Positions 38,610-49,965 of a DNA stretch of 64,000 nucleotides are shown piece by piece. Position 1 is the first letter of the stretch; every line of letters starts with the position of its first letter. Below the pieces are notes generated by a model that saw only the letters and a list, made by a program, of their open reading frames with translations, had not been told where the DNA came from and did no database searches. Location of the stretch: the NCBI RefSeq assembly GCF_029227915.1, contig NC_079881.1, positions 9,116,001 through 9,180,000 on the forward strand, given 5' to 3'. The translations under genes and the position numbers were made by a program. Source of the DNA: Hydractinia symbiolongicarpus (taxonomy: Eukaryota > Cnidaria > Hydrozoa > Anthoathecata > Hydractiniidae).

Positions 38610-39957
38610 CTGTCACTGAGTATTTGCGCGATGTAAAAGACGTTATTTGACGTCAAATGTTTTGCTATTAACCTGACGTAATAGTTCAAAATGGTTACCA
38701 GATACTTAGAAATGGCAAGTAAAATGAGCCTAAAGCATGATTTCGCAAATAGAAGCCATGAGAAAATACACCCGATACGTAAAAAATAACAAAGCGTCCC
38801 ATTTGTTAAATGAGAAGCGCGTGAGGGATTCCAAAAACATATATCGCAGAGAGAACATGCTCCATTTCTTGGTTGTTTTAGTCACACAGTTTTGTGTCAT
38901 CGCACACCTATTTCCAATGCGCCCAATGCATTTGCGACACATCTAAAGCTTGCACTCCTTTCTTTTGCTAATGTAAAGTCAACAGCCAAGTGGATTGCTT
39001 GGGGGGTCCAGGGGGGCAGCGCCCACCAGGCGGGATTTGCATATGATGTCAAAGTATATTAGAAGAAGCAAAAGTTTAAAAGAGCTGGGAACAGAATTTT
39101 AGGATTGGTCAGAGCATGGGCATATCACATTTTAAGTCTAGCCGCTTCCTAAATTTGGTCAATGTTGGCGACTTAAATTCAGTTGAAAGTTTTCTCGTCC
39201 ATATAGACACGGAGAACAGACGAAACGGTGAGGAAATTCAATAAAACATTGTAATAAAATGTATTATTGGAATATATTTACAAAACATAATTTACAAAAA
39301 ATAATAGACGTATATCCCACCCAACCTTTATCACAAAAAGACCTTTATAAAACCTATTAACACGATGAGAATTAAAGACAAGAATTAATGGAAACAAAAT
39401 AAGGCTTCGTCGGGTATTTGCCGCCGTTCCACAACAAAATCTTACGAATACTTCCATTTTTAGTCCAGTCTCTATAAGCAAAAAGAAGTGGCCGGTAAAA
39501 CCTCACAAAACCAAAGAAAATTTTAAAAGCGAATCGAAGAATAAAAAATATTAAAGAGATACTTTATCAGGACAAGTATGCTATCAGGATTGATCTTTAA
39601 TTTAGCGAAATAACTCAAGCTTCTGTTGCCGCCTATTCACAAAAACTTGACAGTGATCACACTAAGAAAAAAAACGCATCAGTCTAAAATACTTGTTAAA
39701 AGTATTTTATGGGTGCGTGACGATAGCATGGACTTTGAAAATGCCTAGAGAAAATATTTTCCAAAAAATTCAGAGAAAAGACTTCGGAAAAAACAAAAAA
39801 GAGTCAGAAAAAGCATCATGGAAGAAATTGAGAAAAAATTAATCAGAAAAACGGATTCAGAAAAAACTAATCGGGAAAAAAACAATTTTAAAAGAAAATT
39901 AAAAAAAAAACAGATTTAGAAAAAAATGGATAAAGGTAGGGTAGGGTAAGGGAAGAA

Positions 39958-40886
39958 TTAAAACTTTTGTACTTCAGCAGCATGCAATTGAAGAAGTTCT
40001 TCAACTTCCTCAATCGCAGCCGCGACTTTCAATTTCTTTTTGGAAAGCTTTCTTGGAAAGATTTTGCAAAAGAAATTGTTACGCAAAACCTTTGTAACAC
40101 CATCACACTTTTTGCGAAGCACGGTGGTGAAGCTTATTGTTTCTTGTTTACATTTCTTATATCGTTCATCTTGCTCAGCAAGTTTTTTCTTAAGATTCTC
40201 TATGGCATCCTTTTGATAAGCACCATTAACCTCCAGCTCTTTCATTTTGCATTCCATATTGAAAATGCACCGATTCAATCCATCGTTTTCCTTTGCAAAA
40301 ACATTACGTTCACCTGTCACCTTCTCGAGTAGTTCTTCAACTTTGATTCTTTTCATCTTTTCACTCTCACAATCTTCAACAGCTTCCGCAGCCATCTTTT
40401 CCACAGGTTTTATTGCCTGCTGAATGATTTCTGGAATCGCATTTACTTTTGTGCTTAATTGGTCGAATACTGCATCACATTCTTTGTTACAATCTTTGAT
40501 TACTTGCTCTAGATGTTGAATCTGCTGCAGATGCTTTTTATTTATGTCTTCGTTCTCCTTTCTACTTTTCTTCTCTCCTTCGAGAGCTTGAGTTAAAGAT
40601 GTTAACTTGTCTTCATAAACTTCGTTCATTTCCTGAAAAATAAAGTAAATTCGCGTTAACAAATTGTAGCGAGATGCAAAAAATTCTTTTGTGTGTCGTT
40701 TTGCCACTCCATTTGTTTAGACTTTACCATGTATTTCAAAAAATGATGAAAAAGTTAGGGTCTAACAGGATGATGTTACACCGAAATTATAAGCTCTGTT
40801 TCAAATTTTGTCACCTTTTTTACAGGTTTCATGTCAGCAACATTATAGCTGCTAGTTTCCATTCTAGAAGGCAGTATCACTTCCAT
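39958..40886 (-). CDS. Coiled-coil protein, array copy 15
   Basis: Exons are 40815-40886 and 39958-40632. The protein is the majority form. Two private changes (GAGATAACCTGCTCC near 41125) lie in the upstream spacer. Confidence 0.65.
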
Positions 40887-42234
40887 CTGTCACTGAGTAT
40901 TTGCGCGATGTAAAAGACGTTATTTGACGTCAAATGTTTTGCTATTAACCTGACGTAATAGTTCAAAATGGTTACCAGATACTTAGAAATGGCAAGTAAA
41001 ATGAGCCTAAAGCATGATTTCGCAAATAGAAGCCATGAGAAAATACACCCGATACGTAAAAAATAACAAAGCGTCCCATTTGTTAAATGAGAAGCGCGTG
41101 AGGGATTCCAAAAACATATATCGCAGAGATAACCTGCTCCATTTCTTGGTTGTTTTAGTCACACAGTTTTGTGTCATCGCACACCTATTTCCAATGCGCC
41201 CAATGCATTTGCGACACATCTAAAGCTTGCACTCCTTTCTTTTGCTAATGTAAAGTCAACAGCCGAGTGGATTGCTTGGGGGGTCCAGGGGGGCAGCGCC
41301 CACCAGGCGGGATTTGCATATGATGTCAAAGTATATTAGAAGAAGCAAAAGTTTAAAAGAGCTGGGAACAGAATTTTAGGATTGGTCAGAGCATGGGCAT
41401 ATCACATTTTAAGTCTAGCCGCTTCCTAAATTTGGTCAATGTTGGCGACTTAAATTCAGTTGAAAGTTTTCTCGTCCATATAGACACGGAGAACAGACGA
41501 AACGGTGAGGAAATTCAATAAAACATTGTAATAAAATGTATTATTGGAATATATTTACAAAACATAATTTACAAAAAATAATAGACGTATATCCCACCCA
41601 ACCTTTATCACAAAAAGACCTTTATAAAACCTATTAACACGATGAGAATTAAAGACAAGAATTAATGGAAACAAAATAAGGCTTCGTCGGGTATTTGCCG
41701 CCGTTCCACAACAAAATCTTACGAATACTTCCATTTTTAGTCCAGTCTCTATAAGCAAAAAGAAGTGGCCGGTAAAACCTCACAAAACCAAAGAAAATTT
41801 TAAAAGCGAATCGAAGAATAAAAAATATTAAAGAGATACTTTATCAGGACAAGTATGCTATCAGGATTGATCTTTAATTTAGCGAAATAACTCAAGCTTC
41901 TGTTGCCGCCTATTCACAAAAACTTGACAGTGATCACACTAAGAAAAAAAACGCATCAGTCTAAAATACTTGTTAAAAGTATTTTATGGGTGCGTGACGA
42001 TAGCATGGACTTTGAAAATGCCTAGAGAAAATATTTTCCAAAAAATTCAGAGAAAAGACTTCGGAAAAAACAAAAAAGAGTCAGAAAAAGCATCATGGAA
42101 GAAATTGAGAAAAAATTAATCAGAAAAACGGATTCAGAAAAAACTAATCGGGAAAAAAACAATTTTAAAAGAAAATTAAAAAAAAAACAGATTTAGAAAA
42201 AAATGGATAAAGGTAGGGTAGGGTAAGGGAAGAA

Positions 42235-43163
42235 TTAAAACTTTTGTACTTCAGCAGCATGCAATTGAAGAAGTTCTTCAACTTCCTCAATCGCAGCCGC
42301 GACTTTCAATTTCTTTTTGGAAAGCTTTCTTGGAAAGATTTTGCAAAAGAAATTGTTACGCAAAACCTTTGTAACACCATCACACTTTTTGCGAAGCACG
42401 GTGGTGAAGCTTATTGTTTCTTGTTTACATTTCTTATATCGTTCATCTTGCTCAGCAAGTTTTTTCTTAAGATTCTCTATGGCATCCTTTTGATAAGCAC
42501 CATTAACCTCCAGCTCTTTCATTTTGCATTCCATATTGAAAATGCACCGATTCAATCCATCGTTTTCCTTTGCAAAAACATTACGTTCACCTGTCACCTT
42601 CTCGAGTAGTTCTTCAACTTTGATTCTTTTCATCTTTTCACTCTCACAATCTTCAACAGCTTCCGCAGCCATCTTTTCCACAGGTTTTATTGCCTGCTGA
42701 ATGATTTCTGGAATCGCATTTACTTTTGTGCTTAATTGGTCGAATACTGCATCACATTCTTTGTTACAATCTTTGATTACTTGCTCTAGATGTTGATTCT
42801 GCTGCAGATGCTTTTTATTTATGTCTTCGTTCTCCTTTCTACTTTTCTTCTCTCCTTCGAGAGCTTGAGTTAAAGATGTTAACTTGTCTTCATAAACTTC
42901 GTTCATTTCCTGAAAAATAAAGTAAATTCGCGTTAACAAATTGTAGCGAGATGCAAAAAATTCTTTTGTGTGTCGTTTTGCCACTCCATTTGTTTAGACT
43001 TTACCATGTATTTCAAAAAATGATGAAAAAGTTAGGGTCTAACAGGATGATGTTACACCGAAATTATAAGCTCTGTTTCAAATTTTGTCACCTTTTTTAC
43101 AGGTTTCATGTCAGCAACATTATAGCTGCTAGTTTCCATTCTAGAAGGCAGTATCACTTCCAT
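42235..43163 (-). CDS. Coiled-coil protein, array copy 16 (right end)
   Basis: Exons are 43092-43163 and 42235-42909. It has Asn62 like copy 9. Unlike the left-end copy it is intact and typical, so decay affects only the left edge. Its upstream region ends at the last GC-rich hairpin, so its promoter must lie within about 430 bp or extend into unique sequence. Confidence 0.65.
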
Positions 43164-43564
43164 CTGTCACTGAGTATTTGCGCGATGTAAAAGACGTTAT
43201 TTGACGTCAAATGTTTTGCTATTAACCTGACGTAATAGTTCAAAATGGTTACCAGATACTTAGAAATGGCAAGTAAAATGAGCCTAAAGCATGATTTCGC
43301 AAATAGAAGCCATGAGAAAATACACCCGATACGTAAAAAATAACAAAGCGTCCCATTTGTTAAATGAGAAGCGCGTGAGGGATTCCAAAAACATATATCG
43401 CAGAGAGAACATGCTCCATTTCTTGGTTGTTTTAGTCACACAGTTTTGTGTCATCGCACACCTATTTCCAATGCGCCCAATGCATTTGCGACACATCTAA
43501 AGCTTGCACTCCTTTCTTTTGCTAATGTAAAGTCAACAGCCAAGTGGATTGCTTGGGGGGTCCA

Positions 43565-43581
43565 GGGGGGCAGCGCCCCCC
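43565..43581. repeat. GC-rich hairpin at unit junctions (perfect form at array end)
   Basis: GGGGGGC, loop AGC, GCCCCCC forms a perfect 7 bp stem, flanked by GGGGTCCA and AGGCGGG, in an otherwise AT-rich region. Inner junctions carry GCCCACC, which breaks one stem pair; the unit 1 junction (9397-9425) has a different worn form. The array ends a few bases after this copy. It could be the terminus of the element that founded the array. Confidence 0.55.
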
Positions 43582-43588
43582 AGGCGGG

Positions 43589-45004
43589 AGGCGACGGACG
43601 CCAAAACGCAAATTTCTGGACGCCTAAATAAAAGTTTAGGTCTTTGGCTGTGAAATGAGTCTGAATTGAGCATCTAGTTCGTTTTTGTTTTTGAGTTATT
43701 CAGTTGAAGTTGAAATACGAGTTGTGTCAAAATTGGCATTTTTGACAAACGGACCTCAGTGCGAGGTTTAATACTCTGACAGAGTATATTTTTATCAAAC
43801 TATAAACAGGCATTTGAATTTTGTAAGAAGGCAACCGTTTAAATAAACAGCCAATTGCTTTCTGCTTAATGCTCTGTAGAAAGGTTAAATTTAAACTTCT
43901 AAAGTCTGTTGGTATGACTTGACCGGACATGGGTCCAGGACCTTTCTGCGCTGGGGAAGCAAAAGCTGTCATCACGACCGGAATACGGGAACGTTACGGA
44001 TAGTTGGTTTGACCCACTTGCAAAGTATAAAAAGGAACATTGTGCCATAGAATCCATGGTTGTTTTGATTTGGCTGGCAAGAAATAGTTATCCGGTCTAC
44101 AGAAAACATTTTTGTTTAGATAAGTCGGTGAATTCTGCATATACCGTAATAGAGCACCAGAGCTGACATATAAATAGCGCGTTAGGTCCCAGTTTACCCT
44201 TCTAGTTGTGTCCGGCTGCGTTTAGGTTCTGTGCAATCCTATTTTGGAAGCCCTGCTTTCTTGTAGATACACAAATCTGATAATGTATGTGGAAGATATT
44301 TTCCACGTTACAAAAAGTTTTCACAACATTTTCTGTATTTTTATGCAAATTTTTATTGGATATTTTTTCAAAACAATAAATATTTATTTTATTTTTTCAT
44401 TTATTTACTATTTATTTATGGTTTTACATAGTTCATGGACTAATTTACACCAACTGAGAAGTATTTCAAAGCACACCCTTCTTCTCGCAAAACAACTGTC
44501 AACTATCGCGTTTTATATGCGTTGCGAACTCCAAGCAACGCGATATTCATTTGTGCGTTAATCAGCGATACAAAAAATAAATAAAAATGGCAACCAAAAT
44601 TCGTTTTTGTAAATTTGACGTATTTCTTAGCGAAGTTTTAATAACATTACCGGATACATGTGTAAGATTTATTATCAATGATGTCCCCCACAAAGAATAT
44701 AGCGATATTTCTAGATGAACAGTGTACAAATGTATCTGGATATTTTTTTATTCATATATGTTTTAATAGCGTAAAACGGCTGAAAACGGCGCGCGGAGTT
44801 TTAAAAAAGCTACAAAAACCCTATAGGAACCAGATGACAACATGCAAAAATGCTTTCCGCATATGCAATTCGCATGTAAGCGCTTGATCCCTTGCAAATT
44901 GTGTTGAAAGTGACAACGCTTTTGCAACCTTGTTTTTTCGGCTATTTGCTTTCTTTCTTACACAGAACGAAGAGACTGGTAGAGAAGTTTCCCAAAGTTT
45001 CCTC
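43589..45004. other. No gene recognised; two TATA-like boxes
   Basis: Unique sequence begins at the array edge. TATAAAAAGG at 44026-44035 and TATAAATAG at 44169-44177 look like TATA boxes on the plus strand. The open frames that follow are short, AT-rich and without domains, so no gene can be assigned to them. Confidence 0.35.
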
Positions 45005-45124
45005 CCTTTTTGATATAAGAAAGGACTCAAATCCAAAAAGGTAAAAAAGCCTGAAAACAAGGGTGAGATTTGACACCATTTCCGGTATAATATAATTTTC
45101 GCTGCCTTTTCTGATATCAAAAGG
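45005..45124. repeat. Short inverted repeat, MITE-like
   Basis: A 20-base arm at 45005-45024 (CCTTTTTGATATAAGAAAGG) matches the reverse complement of 45105-45124 (CCTTTTCTGATATCAAAAGG) with few differences. The 80 bp between can form a loop. It lies next to another inverted-repeat element. Confidence 0.45.
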
Positions 45125-45172
45125 CCAAAATCCTTTGGAACGAGGGTGGTCCAATGACTACTTCATTCTGCA

Positions 45173-45304
45173 CGCGAAGCAACCTCGTTCCCAGGGTCTT
45201 GTAGCTCCAAGCCGTTATTACGGAGTAGCCAACAAAGCAAGGGTCTTTCCGCCGCAATGAAATTCATTAAAAAGGCAAATGGCCATGGAAAGGAGGTCGC
45301 GCGA
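45173..45304. mobile_element. Small MITE with AACCTCGTTCCCAGGG-type ends
   Basis: The left end (CGCGAAGCAACCTCGTTCCC) is matched imperfectly by the reverse complement of the right end around 45281-45304 (CCATGGAAAGGAGGTCGCG). The interior includes GGGTCTTTCCGCCGCAATG. The element has no coding capacity and must have been moved by a transposase encoded elsewhere. I recall similar sequences from cnidarian genomes. Confidence 0.5.
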
Positions 45305-45823
45305 AAAGTATACTAGCTTTGTGATATAATTAATCTTTTATCGCAAATATTATAGTCGCAATAGGTTTTCAATACAGTTAGTTTAAAATTGTACATGCAA
45401 TTCGTGTATCTAAATTTTATATATACGTCGTTTTTTGATAAAAAACACAATATTTGTGAACTTGAGGCTGAAATATAGGGACTTTCAACTAGTAACTGGC
45501 GAAAGACAAAGTAAATTAATAGATTATTCGAAATCTTTTTAAACAGAATTTTAAAAAGATGTATCAGATTTCTGACTCCGTAAAGAAAATCTTTTTTAAA
45601 GTTAAGAAACATCCAGGCTAAAACATAAAAATTATGTTTCTTATAAAAAAAGACATGTATATAGTCCTTTAAGTGATTTTTACAGTAAAAGGGATTTTAA
45701 AAGGATTTATCAGGGCTGGTAAGAACATATTTCATATTTCAAGTACTAAGAATCATTTAAGAATTAGGTAACGAAAGCTTGAAGGAACTTACAATCAAGA
45801 AACCAAAATTCATAGCACTTCTG

Positions 45824-46332
45824 AAGGTCGACGCGAACCGATCCGACTTTCCATCCGACTTGAGATTTTTCCCATGTCGGATGAAAAGTCGGTTCGGTTT
45901 GCGTATGTACGAAAAAACAAAATTTTCAAGAAAAAGGTTGGATGAAAGTTTGTTCCAGAACACAAAAATGAACAAAATGGTTTGGTGTACCATTTCATCC
46001 GACTTTTGGAGTCTTTTTCTTTACAAAAAACATCTGCTTAAAACCTATTCTATCTTCTACTTTTAACTCTTAAATGATATTTTTAAAATACCCCTGTTCT
46101 CCACGCTTCTTCCTTGTTTTCATTGTTTTTCGTCATCAAAATCTGCAAGCCCGTTCATTATAATTACCGTTGCGAGCAAAGTGCTGTCCTTCATTTTGAA
46201 AATTCAAATTACTAAACTCACGGATGGGTCACAAACGAGAAATTCGATTTCATCCGACATTCGAATTTTCATGCAAAATTCTCTCTTTCTTTCAAAGTCG
46301 GATAAAAATTCGGATCGGTTTGCGTCGACCTT
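45824..46332. mobile_element. MITE of 509 bp with about 38 bp terminal inverted repeats
   Basis: The left end AAGGTCGACGCGAACCGATC (45824) pairs with the right end ending GATCGGTTTGCGTCGACCTT (46332). The inverted match continues through ATCCGACTT for about 38 bp with some five mismatches. The interior repeats CATCCGACTT or its complement several times. There is no transposase frame. A clear target-site duplication was not found. Confidence 0.6.
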
Positions 46333-47334
46333 AACTTTAATCAGAAAAATTACAAGTAATGTCTCAAACCGCAGTGCAAATTTGGGCTAATGCAAAATAT
46401 TCACACTTTGAGATACACTATAATATTCTGACAGGACGTCTAACTGTCCTTTCAGACTATCATTGTCGCATATGAGCGCTTAGGACAAGGCCGGCTGACA
46501 GAAGGAAGTTTACAAAATGTCGCTCATGTCATTATAATTCTACTTCTGCTGTTTCGATCTAAAGAAAAAACACACACGCTTCTGCAGTGAAAACAAACCA
46601 ACAACTGAGACTTTCATTGATCAAAAATTGCGCACTCGTAAAAAACATTCTAGGCTTAACATTAGTGCCTACCTAAGTGATTTTCTACCTGAGTACATCG
46701 ATCAAAATAAAAGTTTATGGTTACACATTTTTTAAAGAAACGAAAAGTACCAGAACACAGGTTCCATCAAAAATTCTAAGAACAAGCCAAGAATTATACC
46801 TGCTAATTAAAAGATTAGTTAAAAGAATTTCTTGGCTTTAAAATAAATACAAAATAATAACTTCCCCAAGCTTCCACGAAATCGAGACATCGGACACGTA
46901 AATACATGTACTCATTTTTTAATTTTTGAAAAATTATTTTTAAGAGTATCGAAATTCTAACTAGGTTGGTTATTCTGTTAATTTCTCTAGTATCCTAAAC
47001 AATACACCTGTTAACCTGACTCGGCCTGAAATTCTTATCCAAACCCAGTCCCAACTACAGGCTTTTATTTATAAGAATATTATAATTTGTTAAATATGCA
47101 AGCTAGTGCTGTTAAAAAATGTGTGATATTTACTTGTGTTGTTTGCTTTTTATGTTTCCAAGAAATTTTTTTATCAGGGTCAAGAAAAATGCAACAGCTC
47201 TGCTCACTATGTTTTTTAATTGAACAATTCTCTTTCCTGACCAAACCATATTCGTGTAATGACATTTTAAAATTTCATTTTCTTAGAATTGTAAGTAAAG
47301 AATTCAACTACTTCGTTTAATTGTTCACCCATGC
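46333..47334. other. No gene recognised
   Basis: AT-rich sequence with short open frames on both strands and no domain, repeat or splice signal that I can support. Confidence 0.4.
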
Positions 47335-47394
47335 ATTCATTCATTCGTTCATTCATTCATTCATTCATTCATTCATTCATTCATTCATTCATTT
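47335..47394 (+). repeat. (ATTC)n microsatellite
   Basis: About fifteen ATTC units with one GTTC interruption near 47346. Related looser copies continue to about 47440. Confidence 0.85.
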
Positions 47395-49887
47395 TTCCAC
47401 TCGTTTTTCCGTTTATTCATCATTCTATTCATTCGTCCCATCAAATAAATATAATTAAAAATAAGTATAAAATAAAATAAAATTTATATCTCTATGGTCC
47501 CATTCTAATGTTTTTTTTTGTAAGCATATATTCTGTAAAAATGTGCAAGATGAAATTGGGCAAATAGATAAACATATTCCAAGAATATGCTTATCTTGAA
47601 ATCTTGTTTGCATCTTACATTGAATGTTAACAAAAACACGACATATATATAAACCTCCTATCATTGATGTAATATGTCTTTTCCCAGGTTGAATATTTTC
47701 CCCACAAAATCTAGTTTTCTGTCTGTCAGTTGAATTAGACTGCTTATAGAACAGCACATTAGAGGTGATTTTACACATTCTTTTACACATTCTTTCTAAT
47801 CTTAAGTTTGCTAAGAATATGCTAAGATAATTAGTAGAACGGTTTTTTCCCAAATATTCTCACAAAAGAGCGTTAAGGTAAACCCATGCAAATAGATTAA
47901 AATTTCTCATTCATGACATAAACATTACAGAAAATTGTATATGTCTTAACTTTATATCATAAAATATATTTCGATGATGCATTTTAAGGTTATAGAACTT
48001 TCCCTCATCAGTAAGATGTTCTCATACTGCCCAACGCTATAACGTCTTTAATTTGTTCGTCATAACGTTCATAAGTTGAAGTATCACTGCACACAAAAAT
48101 ATCCTTTTATAAACATCCAAAAATATTCACCCCACGATCCAAAATTCTCATTACCACCAATTGCTAGCTATACTTTATTTCCTTCAACTCATGCGCTTTT
48201 CCAGCCACTCTCTCTAATAAAATAGTTTCCCCTCGTAATTGTTTGTCTCTATCAGTTTTTTGAAGAAATTTCTCTTAAATAAAGTAAAGATTCAATAATA
48301 ACTAAGCTCCTAAGGACTGATAGTTTTATCGACACCTATCTCAAATAAGAAAACCTTTACACGGTTGAAAAAGCGTGTGGTTAACATCATGCGACTTTTT
48401 TTACCCGTAATGCATTTCAGTTGACCTATCATTTATCAGTCCAACCATAGTGGATATAATCATGGTCTAGCACATATAAAGGGCTAGAATAGAGACAATA
48501 ATGCACGCCGTTATTTGATAGAGGCAGGCAAATGCCAGGTGCAATTGCATCCAAACAATATTGAACGATTTTGAACTTTTTGGGTCGTCAAATTGGGTGG
48601 GATTTTGATATATAATTCCTGTGTTATGACCTTCTTGAAAATTACATTTGAAATTTTGCTCACTATTTACTAACCATCAATGGCGTTTTAATTCTCAGGG
48701 GTTTTAAAAAGGGAAACTAATAGATGCATTTAAAAACTCCCATTGTTAGCACCACAACTATATATTCTGGGGACGAAAATGCGAACCAATCAACATGCGA
48801 ATTGCGCTAATCACGTGCTCTATTTCATTGAAAACAAGATTGCAAAACATCGTAAACAACAAAAATGGCGACTGCAATGTTTTGGTTGCGTGATTAAAGC
48901 TTTAGAGCTGCTCTTTTACATTCAAACGAGTAGCGAGCAATGGTAAGTTTTGAGATATTTTCTTTTTATCATTTAAAATTGCCTGTTCGCTATGGCTGGG
49001 AATATTTTGCATCGCACAAGTTATCCAGCTTACGTGGGATTAAAACCCCTTTTCAAGAAATATTAACATTAAGACTGAGTCTTGGAAACGAAGATTGTTA
49101 TATGTAATCCAGTTGCTGTCCAAAGTTTTGTTTTAGCTACTATAGGTATAAAGGTTAGCTAAATCTCCACACTTGATTGCGTTAAAACTTCTGATTTTGT
49201 TAATTTGTAACTCGGTAACACCTTTTTTGTGCAGCAAAGCCAGATAAAATTGTGTACATACTGGCTGTATCAACAAAGTCCTTCTTGTTGTTTCACAAAA
49301 TCTACTGTTCTAAATGCAGCAGTATGGAAGAGTGTATACTAACTTACAGGGTCATAAGGACTTCTTGCATTGGAGAGGTAAAGAAACCACAGGTTTAATA
49401 AAGAGATGGTTGAGTTGAAAAGGCGAGATAGCCAGATTTGAGTTACTTGTACAAACAAAAGGAGAAATTATTGATCTTTTTAGCTAAATATAATATACCA
49501 GTTGATCACTACAATGCTAATAAGTGAGGAGATTCCTAAAAAATTTTTAAAAAGAAGCTTGCTGAGATAAGGAATTCTTCAGTTATATTACTGACAGCTT
49601 TAAGCTTCAAGGGAATGTTGCACAACTGAATAGTAGAAATAGATTTTTTGGGGGAAATTTACAACAATAAAGCAATTTGTACTTGTACAATTTTATTATT
49701 TGCTTAAAATGAAAAAAGATTTAAAAATACATTTGGTGACTTCAAAGATACTTAATGCATTACCAGGATATGACTTAATACTCTTCAGCATTAAAGGAAA
49801 ATATTTTTTGCAAGGTACCTATCATCCTGTTGGTGCTGTTGTTGCTGTTTTGGGTTTTTTGTTGCAGTTGCAGTTGCTTTTTGTTTT
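47395..49887. other. No gene supported; one possible first exon
   Basis: Mostly AT-rich sequence. A 132-codon minus-strand frame (47455-47853) opens only at TTG and has no domain. Around 48786-48942 a CCAAT motif, an E-box (CACGTG at 48812-48817), an ATG in good context (48866) and a strong donor (ATG|GTAAGT, 48943) resemble a promoter and first exon on the plus strand, but no continuing exon could be identified. Confidence 0.3.
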
Positions 49888-49918
49888 GCTGTTGTTGTTG
49901 TTGTTGTTGGTGTTGTTG

Positions 49919-49950
<32 letters not shown>

Positions 49951-49965
49951 GGTGTTGGTGGTGGT
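49888..49965 (+). repeat. (GTT)n / (GGT)n microsatellite
   Basis: A run of TTG/GTT triplets passes into GGT triplets, with interrupted TTG and GTT triplets on both sides from about 49830 to 50050. The long Leu/Val or Cys/Trp frames across it are products of the simple repeat, not genes. Confidence 0.85.

Larger units (their letters stand above)
7307..43588. repeat. Tandem array of 16 units of about 2,276 bp
   Basis: Sixteen direct copies follow one another without spacers. The same internal landmark recurs at 7386, 9683, 11959, 14235, 16510, 18786, 21063, 23340, 25617, 27893, 30170, 32447, 34724, 37001, 39278 and 41555. Internal units are 2,275 to 2,277 bp; the first is 2,297 bp. Units 3 to 16 differ from each other at only a few positions; unit 1 is the most divergent. 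In plus-strand order a unit holds a spacer, an A-rich tract, a telomere-like G motif, the minus-strand coiled-coil gene (exon 2, intron, exon 1), CRE sites and a GC-rich hairpin. The array ends at 43588, just after its last hairpin. Real variation between units argues against an assembly loop, though the copy number may still be wrong. Confidence 0.95.

Noticed and set aside
7307-43588. rDNA, 5S, snRNA or histone gene cluster
   Set aside because: The unit contains no recognisable rRNA, 5S, snRNA or histone sequence; its only long conserved frame is the coiled-coil protein.
7307-43588. Tandem retrotransposon or Helitron array
   Set aside because: There is no reverse transcriptase, integrase, Rep/helicase or transposase frame and no LTR in the unit.
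47455-47853. 132-codon minus-strand frame
   Set aside because: It opens at TTG, has no recognised domain and no neighbouring splice signals; such a frame can occur by chance in AT-rich DNA.
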